Below are positions 32,960 through 43,536 of a DNA stretch of 63,629 nt, one piece after another (within the stretch, counting starts at the first letter, position 1; each line of letters starts with the position of its first letter). The notes beneath the pieces were generated by a model. The model did not search any database. It worked only from the letters and a program-made list of their open reading frames with translations, and was not told where the DNA came from. The DNA lies in assembly GCA_947571115.1 (NCBI GenBank), contig CANOWW010000012.1:1-63629 (forward strand). The letters run 5' to 3'. The translations under genes and the position numbers were made by a program. The DNA comes from an uncultured Clostridium sp. (GTDB taxonomy: Bacteria; Bacillota; Clostridia; TANB77; CAG-508).

Positions 32960-34781
32960 TTATGAATTTGTGTTAATTGGAATCGTGATGTAAAAAGTTG
33001 TGCCTTTGCCAAGTTGTGTTTCGTAAGTTAAATTTCCGTTGAAGTGAACTTTTATGTTGGAGTATGACATAAACATACCAAGCCCAGTACCGTTTTTTAC
33101 CTTTTGTTGTAATCATTTCTTTGAACAGTTTTTGTTGCGCCATTTCAGAAATTCCCGGACCGTAATCTTTGATAGAAATAACAATATTAGAAGCCTTTTT
33201 TTGCGCAAAAAGCTCGATTTTTTTATTGGTAGAATTGTCTCCATAGGCTTCAATAGCATTGGAAATAATATTATTGATAATTTGCACCAAACTGTTAATA
33301 TTTCCAGAAAGTAATTCGGCGTCGCCAACAGTGTTTTGAATTTCTAGGGTGGCTAGGGCGTTTTTAATTTCATGTTTCATTAAAATGTCGACACGTTTGA
33401 ATAATTCTGTAATCGAAAAATCCATAGATTCGCTTTCTGACAAAGTAACTGCCTGACCTTTTACAGTGGTAATAACATCTGACATATAGGAAATGTGTCC
33501 TCTTAGTTTTTCAATCCATTGACGCATGTCTGATGCAATTTCGTGCATGTCGTCAGTAGTTACAGAGTCATTGTCAAGTGATAAATCAAATTCGTTAATC
33601 AAATCAGATAATCCTTCTAGACCACCTGCAACAGAGAAAATAGGAGTTTTTAAGTTGTGTGCAATACCGCCAATCATTTGTCCAAGGGAAGCAAGACGTT
33701 CTTGCTCAATTAAAATGTCTTGGTTATTTTTGATTGTTTGGATATCTTGCTTGTGTTGTGTAATGTCTTTGAACAATACTAAAGTTCCTAAGAAATTATT
33801 TCTATTGTAAATATTATTCATTTCAATTGTAAACGTTTTTTCAATTTCGGGAACTTCTTCTTCAAATTGAAAAGTTTCGGTTGAAGTTTGAAGTTTTTTT
33901 AGGGTTTCTCCAAATGTGCTTTGAACTTTTATATTGTTATCTTGTTGCGATAATTTGAATATGTTTTTACTTCTGATGTAGTCTGCTTTTGTATGAAAGG
34001 TATGTAAAAATGTTTCATTGAAGTCCGTGATGTTGTAGTTTTCATCTAATACAATATAACTATCGGAAATTTGGTCAACAATTTTCTGAAGAGCGATAGG
34101 AGCAGATGATATAAACTTAAATTTAAAAATTGCTAAAGCATAAAATATAGCCATGAAAGCAAAAGCAATTGGAGTAGTGTACATAGATGCAGGTATAATT
34201 TTGGCTGTTCCTAAACCATTTGCAAGCAAAGGAATAGCAATTCCTAAAGCAAGCAAAAGTGATTGTTTTGAGAAGAAGCCTGAATTTTTGATGGAGTATC
34301 TAAGTAAATAAACAACGCCAAGTAAGTAAAGTCCATAAGTGTAAAGTGAATGGATTGTAAAATATTTGCCATATTTAACAATATTCATGTTGGTAGAATA
34401 TTGCTCAAACATTAAATGATGATATTCATTTGTAAGTGTAAAAATAATAGTTAGAGTAGGTATTATTAAAAATGATAAATGTTTTTTAGATAATTTTATT
34501 TTTGTTTTAGCAAAAATAATGCTTAAAGTAAAAAAGGAAACTGGACTTAAGGCTACTCCAAAAACAGATGATTTTTCAAATGAAAAAGGGTTAATCGTTG
34601 TATTTTGCAATGAAATTTGTAATACAGAGCCTAAAATCCATATAAAAATAAATATTAAAAAACTAAGAAAAGCGTTTTTTAGTTGATTTTTCTTTTTTTG
34701 TGTAAAGAAAATTACGGCAAATAATACCAAGATTAAGATTTCTGAAATAATCATTGCGATGAGTGAATTTATATTTTCCAT
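32960..34781 (-). CDS. 7TM-PAS histidine kinase, +1 shift at CGG in the ATP-binding domain
   Basis: 606 aa after skipping one C at CGG 33092 (minus strand). Seven membrane helices (about 1-215), a PAS domain (DSYIVLDENYNITDFNE), H-box GGIAHNLKTP (His near 374), N-box NNIISNAIEAYG, G1 DYGPGIS and, only after the shift, G2 box KKGTGLGMFMSYSNI and C-terminal GKGTTFYITIPIN. Unshifted, the G2 box is garbled. The ATG abuts the NRPS stop (TAAATG) with the RBS inside NRPS, so the two are coupled. No response regulator is nearby. Confidence 0.82.
33090..33092 (-). other. +1 frameshift site CGG (kinase G2 box)
   Basis: Minus strand AAA CGG TAC in frame; AAA (C) GGT ACT GGG CTT GGT gives the G2 box G-T-G-L-G. 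Confidence 0.8.
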
Positions 34782-37700
34782 TTATTTGTCCTCCTTAAAA
34801 AAATTTATTTTCTTCATATAATTGATATATTTTTCAATATAGTTTTCATCTAATTTCGGCCACTCAAATCCTAAACGTTGCAAGAAGAATTGTGTTAAAT
34901 TAGAATTTAAGTCAACATCTTTTTCATAAATTAAATCATAAGTTTCATTTAAATCATTAATAATTCCAGATAAATCGTTTTGTGCTTCAGGATTGTCTAA
35001 GACTTTTTTTATCATGGATTTGAATTTTTTTGCTTCTACAAATTCTAGTTTAATATTCTCAGTATTTAAAATAGCAACAAAGTCTTTCAAATACATCGAA
35101 TGGTTGTTATATAAATGATAAACCGAAAAATCTTTTATGTTATTTTGTAGAATATACACAATTGCTTTTCCACATAAATCGACTGGCGTAAATTCAAGAG
35201 GCAGGGCCTGCAAATAGTCTGGTATATTTTTTAAATGGATAAAACTTCTTAGTCGGTTTGCAAAAGCATTTTCGTCAGGGTTGATTTGGAATTTTCCATC
35301 TGAAAAACGGTTTGTAATATTACCAAGACGAATGATTTTTGCGTTTAATCCATCTGCCATATTCGATAGAATAATTCGCTCTGCTTCAAATTTGCTAGAA
35401 GTGTAGCTATTATCTAACATTTGACCAATGTATAAATTGCTTTCTGAAAATTCGGTGCTTTCATATTTTTTGGAAGCAACATAAGTAGCATCAATGTTGG
35501 AACTTTCGGAAACGCTTATGGTTGAGGTGTGAAGCAATTTTTTATGGTTAGTTTTGCAATATTCGCAAAGTTTTTCCGTCAATTTTATATTGACATTTCT
35601 AAATTTTTTAATGTCTCCATAATGTTTAACCATAGCGGCAGAATTAATAACAGTTGAAATGTTTTGCGTGATTTCGTCAAAAGTTTCTGCAGCCAAGCCG
35701 AAATTTTCTTTTGTGATGTCGCCTTTTAAAATGATAATTCTGTCATCAATAAAGTTATCAAGTTCATTGTTAAAATAAAAATGCAAAGTATCGATTAATC
35801 GGTCTCGTGCGGATTTATTATTTTTGTCTCGGATAATACAGTATGCTTTTCCGCTGTCCTGTTTAATAAAGTTGTACAAAACATGACTTCCTACAAATCC
35901 GTTGCTGCCAAGCAGAAGAATGTTGTTTTTGTGATTGTGAGAAATGTTGGCATTTTTTAATGTTTGCAAATTATTTTTATCCAAAATTTTATTGATTTTT
36001 GTATAATCAAAATCGTCTAAATGAGAAGTTGACTTTTCTACTTTTGTGTTATCTGATAAAGCACGTACGGTTGGATATTTAAACAAATTTGCATAAGGAA
36101 TGTTGATGTTGTGTGACAACAAAGCAGTTTTAAATTTGATGGCAATGAGTGAGTCAACGCCAACTTCAAAAATATTATCATCAATTCCGATTTGTGTATG
36201 CAAAAATTGGTTCCAAGTGTCGCAAAGCAAAGTTTGCAAATCATTTTCTGGTGCGACATAAGTTTGTTTTTCCGTTTTGGTAATCTTACGTTTATCCAAT
36301 TCTCGTTTATTAATTTTTCCGTTTGCTGTAATAGGCATTTGGTCTAGTTTTATGATATATTTTGGCACCATATAAAGTGGCAGAGATTTGGTTAATTCTT
36401 GACGAATATCAGCCGCATCAATTTCCGCATTGGATGTGAAAAATCCTACTAAATAATTGTCGTTTTCGTCTTGCTTATAAATGACCGCGCTATTGTCAAT
36501 TTGAGGAATTTCCAAAAATTTATTTTCGATTTCAGATAATTCCACACGAAGCCCACGAATTTTGATTTGAAAATCTTTTCTGCCAATATAATCAATTTCG
36601 CCGGCAGAATTCCATTTTCCAATATCGCCTGATTTGTAAAGCATGCCATCTCCAAAAGGATTTTTGATGAAGGATTTTTTCGTCATTTCTGGGTTGTTGA
36701 TATAACCTTTGGAAACACCGTCACCACCAATACAAATTTCGCCTTCAATACCAATAGGGCACAGATTTAAGTCTTTGTCTAATAAGTAAATTTGTGTGTT
36801 ACAATTTGGCTTACCAATATTGATAATACCATTATTTTCAATTTTTTTATTCGAACAGCATGCCGTAATTTCACTTGGCCCATAACCATTGAATATGCTG
36901 GCATTGGTGTAATTTTTTAATTTATTGTAAAGATTAGGAGTAAAACTTTCGCCACCGAGTTGTATAATTTTTAGCCTTTTTAAAGCAGGAGAAGTAGTTT
37001 CATCATTGATTAGCAATTCAATTCTAGAAGGTGTTGTTAAAATAAAGTCGATGTTATAATCTAGGATTAATTGGCTAATATATTGTGGAATTTTTTGTTG
37101 TTCTTCATTGGTTAAAATGACTGTTTTTCCAGTTAATAAAGGCACAAAATTTTCAACAATAAACATATCAAATGCGATAGAGCTAATGCTTAAAAATTTA
37201 TCACAAGAATCGGTACCTAAAATTTTCTGATAAATAAGTGCCAAGTTAACAACACCTTGACGTTTTAAGGTCACTCCTTTTGGGGTTCCCGTTGAGCCAG
37301 AAGTGTAAATAATTGAAAAAGTATCGTCAGCAGAGTTTTCGGCATGAGAATTTGCTGTATTGTAATATTGCAAGGTTTCTAAACTAAATTGATATATACT
37401 TTCAAAATCAACTTTTTTGACTTTGGAAGAAATAATCAGTAGTTTGGCTTTGGCGTTATTTAGCATAAACTCAATTCTATCTTTTGGCAAACTTGCATCA
37501 ATTAGCATATAACCAGCACCTGCTTTTAAAACTCCTAGCATACAAATAATGGTTTCGATAGAACGAGGAAGCATAATTCCAACAATTTGGTTTGACTTGA
37601 TACGATTAGCAAGCAAGTAATTGGCAAGCTGGTTTGCCTTTTCGTTTAATTCTTGGTAAGAAATGGTTTTGTCTTCAAAAATAATGGCAGTTTTATCAGG

Positions 37701-40700
37701 ATTTCTTTCTACATTTTCTTCAAAAATAGTTTGCAAATTTTTTTGTGTATCATAAGGGATTTTCGTATCATTGAAATCCTGTAAAATCTGATTTTTTTCT
37801 TCTTCTAAAAGCATTTCAATATTAGCAATTTTTGTTGTAATATCGCTTGTTACAGTCGTCAAAATTTTTAGGTAGCGATTGGCTAAGTTTTGAATAAATT
37901 CTTCATCAAATAATTTAGTGCAATATTCAAATCGAAGAGAAAAAAATTCTTTATTTGGCACAATTTCTAGTGAAAAATCAAATTTTGAAATATGATTTTG
38001 TGCTGCAACAAAAGTGGTTTGGATGTCTTTAAAAGTTAACGTTGGATCCCCCATATTTTGATAAATAAACATGGTGTCAAATAAAGGATTTCGGTTGGTG
38101 TTTCTTTGCAAATTTAATTTGTTCACAAGAAAATCAAAAGGATAATCCTGGTGGTCAAAAGCGTCTAAACATATTTTTTTTGTGTGATTTAAAAACGTTT
38201 TAAAAGACGAATTTGACTTTAAATTGGCACGTAAAGGAAGCGAATTAACAAACATTCCAAAAACGTTTGAAAGTTCGGGCAAATTTCGCCCTGTAACAGG
38301 TGTGCCGACAATGATGTCTTCTTGATTTGTGTATTTATAAAGTAAAACATAATAACTTGCCAGCAAGAACATATAAGGGGTAATACCTAAGTCTTTTGAC
38401 AATTTGGCAATTTTATTTTTTAATTTTTTGTCAATTTCAAAATGGAAACTATTTCCTTCAAAACTTTGTGTGACAGGTCTTTCAAAGGTGGTTGGCATGT
38501 GCAAAATGGGTAATTCATCTTGAAATTGCTCAAGCCAAAATTTTTCGCTTTCTGTAAATTCAGATGACAAAAAATGCGTTTTTTCCCATTCAGAGAAATC
38601 TTTATAAGTAATTGGATTGTCTTCTAATGTGCGGCCATTATATAGTTTTGAAAGTTCTTTCAGTAAAATATTAATCGAAGAACCATCGCTGATAGAGTGG
38701 TGCATGTCAACTAAAAGTGTTGCTGTTTGATTGTTTTGTATCACAAGCGTAGCCCTAAATAGAGGGGCTTTTGCTAGGTTAAATGGTTGCACAAACTGTT
38801 TTAGCAAATAGTGTGTATTGGTGCTAGTGCTATTTTGTATTTCCAATTTAAAATTGATGTTTGGTGCTATTTTTTGTACAATATCATTATTTTTAATTTC
38901 AAAATAAGTACGCAAACTTTCATGTCTTTCAAATAAAATTTCAAAGCAAGATTTTAATTTATCGATGTCTGGAACACGATTAAAAACAAGGGCTCCCGGG
39001 CAATTGTAAAGAGTAGAGTCTTCTCCAGCTGCTTTGGAAGCATAAAAAATTCTTTTTTGTGCAGACGAAGCGTCGTAAAAATCTTGTATTTTGGCTTTTT
39101 CAATGGTTGTTTGAGATGTTTCGTAATTGGCAATATAATCCGATAAATCGGAAAGTACGTGATGCTCGAAGATATCTTTTACAGATAACTGAATTTTAAA
39201 AATATGAAATATCTTTAAGCATAAATTAATGGCACTTAAAGAGTCGCCACCAAGTTCAAAAAAAGAGTTGTCGATACTAACTTTATCAATATGTAAATCT
39301 TTTGAGAAAAGTTCTATCAATTTTTTGTCAATATCATTTCGAGGTTCTAACAAATTTTTTTCAGTATTTGTAAGTGTTGGCATAGGTAGAGCTTTTCTAT
39401 CAATTTTGCCGTTAGGAGTTAAAGGAATTTTTTCTAATTTATAAAAGTAAGATGGTATCATATAATTTGGTAATGTTTTTAAAAGGCAAGATATAATATA
39501 ATTTCTATCAATTTCATTATTTGAAGTATAATAACATATTAAATGCTTTTTTGAACTATCAGAAATGACAATAGAAGAATTAATTTCTGTAATAGAATTT
39601 AATTCATTTTCAATTTCACCTAATTCAATACGATATCCTCTTAATTTCATTTGAAAGTCAGTTCTTCCTAAATGAATAATTTCTCCATCATTTGTAAAAT
39701 AAGCTAAATCATTTGTGTTATAAATTCGTTCTTTTTCGTTAAATGATGAATAGCAAAATTTTTCGTCTGTTAATTCTTTTCTATTAAGATATCCACAAGA
39801 AACACTTGCTCCGCCAATGTAAAGTTCACCTGGTATAAGAGGAGGCAATAATTTCTTATGTTTATCTAGTATGTAGCATGTTGTATTAATAATTGGTTTG
39901 CCAACTGAAATTTTAGTAGAATTGGTAACATCTTTAAGAGTGGACCAGATGGTTGTTTCTGTTGGACCATACATGTTATAAATTCTAGCATTAGAGACTT
40001 TACGAAGTTTTACGAGTAATGTTTCTGATAATGATTCACCTCCAACTAGTATTTCAGTCATATTTTCTAAAAATGTACAATGTTGATTATTTTGTAAAAA
40101 ATGATTAAATCTAGAAGGCGTTGTTTGAATCATATTAACGTTGTTTTTAAGACAAAGTTTGTTTAATTGTTCAGGATTATCCTGCTCTATTTCATTAGCA
40201 AGAATTAGTTTCATTCCTGAAGAGAGACTGCACCATAATTCTAACCCAAAAATATCGAAACAGATTGTAGTAACTGAAATCATAACCTTATTTGGAGTAA
40301 AATTAATTTCTTTTTTCATACCATAAATAAAATTTAATAAATTATGATGATTTAAAAGAACTCCTTTTGGTTTACCAGTAGAACCAGAAGTATATATTAA
40401 ATATACAATATTGGTTAAATTTTGTAAAGAATTTAAGTTAGTTGTTGAAGAAGAATTGTATATATTGCTTGTTAAATCGATAATAATTTTTGGAATTGAT
40501 ATATTAATGTTATTACTAGAATTTATTAATAACATTTTTGCGTTACTATCTTCTAACATAAAGGTAATTCTATCTTGTGGATAATTAGGATCAATAGGGA
40601 GGTAAGCAGATCCAATTTTTAGAATTGCAATCAATCCAATGATTAATTCAAGACTTCTATTTAGGCAGATACCTATAATCATTCCTGAATGAGCTCCTTT

Positions 40701-42197
40701 TTCCTTCAAATACCATGCTAACTGATTTGCTTTTTCATTTAATTCACGATAAGTTAACTGTTGGTTTTCAAAAACAACGGCTATATTATCTGGTGTTTTT
40801 GAAACTTGTTCCTCAAATAAATCCACGACCGTTTTGTCTTTTGGATAATCCACTGCAGTATTATTAAATTCAACTAAAATCTTGTGCCTTTCTTCAGGTG
40901 TGACAATTTCAATATCTTTTATTTCGATGGTATTATTTTTCAAAACTTGTTTGATTATATGCATGAAACGTTTATGGATATTTTCAATATCAATATAAGC
41001 ATATTTACTGGTTTTATAGTCATAAGAAATTGTTAAATTTTCAACTTCATTCATTTGGTATAAATGTATATCGATATCATCAGCTGTACAACCGTTGAAA
41101 ATCCAACGCGTATCATGTGAGATTTCGCAATCATCGCTAAACTGCGTTGTTTGATAAGATAAAAGAATATTATATAAATTAGGAATGGAAGCATCTTGTT
41201 TTCTTAAATCCTCTAAAATATTTTGATAAGGATACTTTTGATGACGAAGTAATCCCATTGAGTCCTTTGCGATAGAAGTCGCTAATTCTGTAAAAGTAGA
41301 ATGACTATCAAAAGTAACACGAAAAGGTGCTGTATTAATGAACATGCCAGCTGTATTTTTTTCAGCAAAATTAGAACGATTTAAAATTGGTGTTCCAATA
41401 ACAAAATCGTTTGTATCATTAATTTTTGAAAGGTAAATTGATAAAATTGCCATAAAAAAATTAAAAACAGAGATAGAATGTTGTGTGCAATATTCTGTAA
41501 TTTGTGCAAATTCTTTTTTGGCGACCACAAAAGAACTTCGGTTTCCTTCACAAGAAAAGTCGTTCGAAGTCTCCATGGAAGATGGGATTGAAACTGTGTT
41601 TGGGACAGTTGAAAATTTTTCTGCCCAATATAATTTATCTTTTTCAAATTTGTTACTTGTAAAATATTTTTCTTCTGTTTGCAAATAATCAATATAAGAC
41701 AATTTTAAATTCGGGTTATTGTTTGTGTGATTTAATAAATTGCAATATTCTTGCATAGGTTGCGTGCAAACAAAACCGGAGGTCCAGCCATCAGCAATAA
41801 GGTGGTGCAATTTAAAAACATAACCACCATGATTATTTGGAAATCTAAAAATTGTAAATTGAAATAAAGGTTCTTCGAAAATATTAATTGGCTGAGACAA
41901 AATTCTCTTGTCTAAAGCAGCAACGTCGTCTTCACTTTCTAAATCGACTACGTCAATATCGAATTCAGAAAAATCTTCAAAATACTGTTTTACGCCAGTT
42001 GAAGTTTGTTTTAGACGAATACGAAAACTGTCATTATATTTTACAAAATTTTGAATTGCTTTTTTTAACAAATCAAAATCTAAAGCTTCATGAACGGTAA
42101 TGCCACCACCAATATTATTGATACTGCTTCCGCTATAAAATTGCTCGGTTAGCAAAATTGACTTTTGTGGTGCACTTAAAGGATATAATTTTTCCAT
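34782..42197 (-). CDS. Dimodular NRPS, C-A-T-C-A-T-R
   Basis: 2471 aa. Domains in order: condensation 1 (1-430, HHLIADG near 131), adenylation 1 (450-950, YTSGSTGKPKG, YGPTETT), thiolation 1 (FELGGDSL, Ser near 985), condensation 2 (1045-1470, HHSISDG), adenylation 2 (1480-1975, YTSGSTGTPKG, GYGPSE), thiolation 2 (FEVGVDSL), and a terminal NAD(P)H reductase (2085-2471, GSNGFVGSH, YTSSK). My reading of the adenylation-1 pocket (D-I-L-Q-L-G-M-I-W) fits glycine; module 2 (D-M-V-L-Q-G-G-A-C) is unassigned. The first condensation domain implies N-acylation or another starter. Reductive release gives an acyl-dipeptide aldehyde or alcohol, or a cyclic imine. Start ATG 42197 has GGGGGAAG; the longer frame spans the promoter. 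No in-frame CGG in 7.4 kb. Confidence 0.93.
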   Translation of the reverse strand: MEKLYPLSAPQKSILLTEQFYSGSSINNIGGGITVHEALDFDLLKKAIQNFVKYNDSFRIRLKQTSTGVKQYFEDFSEFDIDVVDLESEDDVAALDKRILSQPINIFEEPLFQFTIFRFPNNHGGYVFKLHHLIADGWTSGFVCTQPMQEYCNLLNHTNNNPNLKLSYIDYLQTEEKYFTSNKFEKDKLYWAEKFSTVPNTVSIPSSMETSNDFSCEGNRSSFVVAKKEFAQITEYCTQHSISVFNFFMAILSIYLSKINDTNDFVIGTPILNRSNFAEKNTAGMFINTAPFRVTFDSHSTFTELATSIAKDSMGLLRHQKYPYQNILEDLRKQDASIPNLYNILLSYQTTQFSDDCEISHDTRWIFNGCTADDIDIHLYQMNEVENLTISYDYKTSKYAYIDIENIHKRFMHIIKQVLKNNTIEIKDIEIVTPEERHKILVEFNNTAVDYPKDKTVVDLFEEQVSKTPDNIAVVFENQQLTYRELNEKANQLAWYLKEKGAHSGMIIGICLNRSLELIIGLIAILKIGSAYLPIDPNYPQDRITFMLEDSNAKMLLINSSNNINISIPKIIIDLTSNIYNSSSTTNLNSLQNLTNIVYLIYTSGSTGKPKGVLLNHHNLLNFIYGMKKEINFTPNKVMISVTTICFDIFGLELWCSLSSGMKLILANEIEQDNPEQLNKLCLKNNVNMIQTTPSRFNHFLQNNQHCTFLENMTEILVGGESLSETLLVKLRKVSNARIYNMYGPTETTIWSTLKDVTNSTKISVGKPIINTTCYILDKHKKLLPPLIPGELYIGGASVSCGYLNRKELTDEKFCYSSFNEKERIYNTNDLAYFTNDGEIIHLGRTDFQMKLRGYRIELGEIENELNSITEINSSIVISDSSKKHLICYYTSNNEIDRNYIISCLLKTLPNYMIPSYFYKLEKIPLTPNGKIDRKALPMPTLTNTEKNLLEPRNDIDKKLIELFSKDLHIDKVSIDNSFFELGGDSLSAINLCLKIFHIFKIQLSVKDIFEHHVLSDLSDYIANYETSQTTIEKAKIQDFYDASSAQKRIFYASKAAGEDSTLYNCPGALVFNRVPDIDKLKSCFEILFERHESLRTYFEIKNNDIVQKIAPNINFKLEIQNSTSTNTHYLLKQFVQPFNLAKAPLFRATLVIQNNQTATLLVDMHHSISDGSSINILLKELSKLYNGRTLEDNPITYKDFSEWEKTHFLSSEFTESEKFWLEQFQDELPILHMPTTFERPVTQSFEGNSFHFEIDKKLKNKIAKLSKDLGITPYMFLLASYYVLLYKYTNQEDIIVGTPVTGRNLPELSNVFGMFVNSLPLRANLKSNSSFKTFLNHTKKICLDAFDHQDYPFDFLVNKLNLQRNTNRNPLFDTMFIYQNMGDPTLTFKDIQTTFVAAQNHISKFDFSLEIVPNKEFFSLRFEYCTKLFDEEFIQNLANRYLKILTTVTSDITTKIANIEMLLEEEKNQILQDFNDTKIPYDTQKNLQTIFEENVERNPDKTAIIFEDKTISYQELNEKANQLANYLLANRIKSNQIVGIMLPRSIETIICMLGVLKAGAGYMLIDASLPKDRIEFMLNNAKAKLLIISSKVKKVDFESIYQFSLETLQYYNTANSHAENSADDTFSIIYTSGSTGTPKGVTLKRQGVVNLALIYQKILGTDSCDKFLSISSIAFDMFIVENFVPLLTGKTVILTNEEQQKIPQYISQLILDYNIDFILTTPSRIELLINDETTSPALKRLKIIQLGGESFTPNLYNKLKNYTNASIFNGYGPSEITACCSNKKIENNGIINIGKPNCNTQIYLLDKDLNLCPIGIEGEICIGGDGVSKGYINNPEMTKKSFIKNPFGDGMLYKSGDIGKWNSAGEIDYIGRKDFQIKIRGLRVELSEIENKFLEIPQIDNSAVIYKQDENDNYLVGFFTSNAEIDAADIRQELTKSLPLYMVPKYIIKLDQMPITANGKINKRELDKRKITKTEKQTYVAPENDLQTLLCDTWNQFLHTQIGIDDNIFEVGVDSLIAIKFKTALLSHNINIPYANLFKYPTVRALSDNTKVEKSTSHLDDFDYTKINKILDKNNLQTLKNANISHNHKNNILLLGSNGFVGSHVLYNFIKQDSGKAYCIIRDKNNKSARDRLIDTLHFYFNNELDNFIDDRIIILKGDITKENFGLAAETFDEITQNISTVINSAAMVKHYGDIKKFRNVNIKLTEKLCEYCKTNHKKLLHTSTISVSESSNIDATYVASKKYESTEFSESNLYIGQMLDNSYTSSKFEAERIILSNMADGLNAKIIRLGNITNRFSDGKFQINPDENAFANRLRSFIHLKNIPDYLQALPLEFTPVDLCGKAIVYILQNNIKDFSVYHLYNNHSMYLKDFVAILNTENIKLEFVEAKKFKSMIKKVLDNPEAQNDLSGIINDLNETYDLIYEKDVDLNSNLTQFFLQRLGFEWPKLDENYIEKYINYMKKINFFKEDK

Positions 42198-42228
42198 TTC
42201 AACTTCCCCCAATAATAAATTTACATCT

Positions 42229-42257
42229 ATCATATATAAAAAATCACAAAAAATCAA
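42229..42257 (-). promoter_or_regulatory. Sigma-A promoter of the NRPS operon
   Basis: On the minus strand TTGATT, 17 bases, TATGAT, 32 bases upstream of the NRPS start. Confidence 0.75.
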
Positions 42258-42335
42258 GATAATTATGAAAAATATTTTAAATAGGTATGAAAAACCAGAT
42301 TTTGGAAAAAATAACTCCACAAGGAGGCTGAAATT

Positions 42336-43469
42336 ATGTATTATGAAGAAAAAAAGAAGAGTAAGGAAAAGCTAATTTTGTACAGTTTTATGATTATAAT
42401 CATTGCATTATTGCTAGTCTTAATACTAAAAACCAGTGTGAGCAACTATACTACAAGTGTAGCTGAATATAGCGCTGAGAAAATAAATTTTAGTGAAAAT
42501 GTGGTAACAGAGAACAAATCCTTAGAAAAGAAGATTATGGTGGATAATATCCAAAATTCAGTGAATGCCATTGTTGGAATTTCAAAATTAAAACAAAGTG
42601 GCAGCTCTATATTTGTAGATAACGCTGAGCAAAAGCTTGGTTTGGGCAGTGGTGTTTTGATTACGGACAATGGTTATATTTTGACCAATCAGCATGTAGC
42701 AGGGAATAAATATAGCAACTGCTATGTGACTTTAGAAGACGGAAAAATTTATGATGGAAATGTTGTTTGGGCAGATAATAATATTGATTTAGCGATTGTG
42801 AAAATCAACAAAAGTAATTTGGAATATTTGCAATTAGGAGACTCGGACGAAATTAATTTGGCAGAAGATGTGTACGCGATTGGAAATCCGCTTGGTATGG
42901 ATTTTCAAAAAACGGTAACAAAAGGCATCATCAGCAGCCTAAATCGAACCATTAAAATTGAAGGCGAAAACGAAAATGTTTACATGGAGGATTTAATTCA
43001 GACAGATGCCACGATTAATGAGGGAAATAGTGGTGGCGCATTGATTAATACAGACGGAAAGCTAATCGGCATCAACTCAGTAAAAATTAGCAATGCAGAA
43101 GGAATTGGATTTGCGGTTCCTGTGAATATTGTCAAACCAATTATTAATAAATTCATCAATGATGGAAAATTTGAAGAGGCGTGGCTTGGCATTTATGGCT
43201 ATGATAAAGAAGCTATCAAATATTTGGATTCGGACTTAGAAATTGAAAACGGAATTTATGTGGCGCAAGTGGCACCAGATGGGCCATTGGTTAATTTAGA
43301 TGTAAAAGAAGGGGATATTATTACCAAAATTGATGAGACTGACATCAGTAAAATGAACGATTTGAAGAAATATATTTACAGCAAAAATCCAAAAGATATA
43401 GTAAAATTGCATCTTCAGAGAAACGGCAAAGAAAGTGAAGTGGAAGTGGAACTTGCAAGTAAACTGTAA
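42336..43469 (+). CDS. HtrA/DegP-type serine protease with PDZ domain
   Basis: 377 aa. N-terminal membrane anchor (about 11-30, LILYSFMIIIIALLLVLIL), then a trypsin-like domain with catalytic His in LTNQHVAG (near 119), Asp in NNIDLAI and Ser in NEGNSGGALI, and a C-terminal PDZ domain (IENGIYVAQVAPDGPLVNLDVKEGD). The catalytic part would face outside the cell and degrade misfolded envelope proteins. RBS AAGGAGG. Divergent from the NRPS. Confidence 0.93.
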   Translation: MYYEEKKKSKEKLILYSFMIIIIALLLVLILKTSVSNYTTSVAEYSAEKINFSENVVTENKSLEKKIMVDNIQNSVNAIVGISKLKQSGSSIFVDNAEQKLGLGSGVLITDNGYILTNQHVAGNKYSNCYVTLEDGKIYDGNVVWADNNIDLAIVKINKSNLEYLQLGDSDEINLAEDVYAIGNPLGMDFQKTVTKGIISSLNRTIKIEGENENVYMEDLIQTDATINEGNSGGALINTDGKLIGINSVKISNAEGIGFAVPVNIVKPIINKFINDGKFEEAWLGIYGYDKEAIKYLDSDLEIENGIYVAQVAPDGPLVNLDVKEGDIITKIDETDISKMNDLKKYIYSKNPKDIVKLHLQRNGKESEVEVELASKL

Positions 43470-43476
43470 TTAAACC

Positions 43477-43505
43477 TTGACATTCTGGCGTAAAAATATT
43501 ATGAT
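43477..43505 (+). promoter_or_regulatory. Sigma-A promoter of the GtrII-like gene
   Basis: TTGACA, 17 bases, TATGAT. Confidence 0.8.
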
Positions 43506-43536
43506 AAAGGCACATCATAATTAAAGGGGAAATAAA

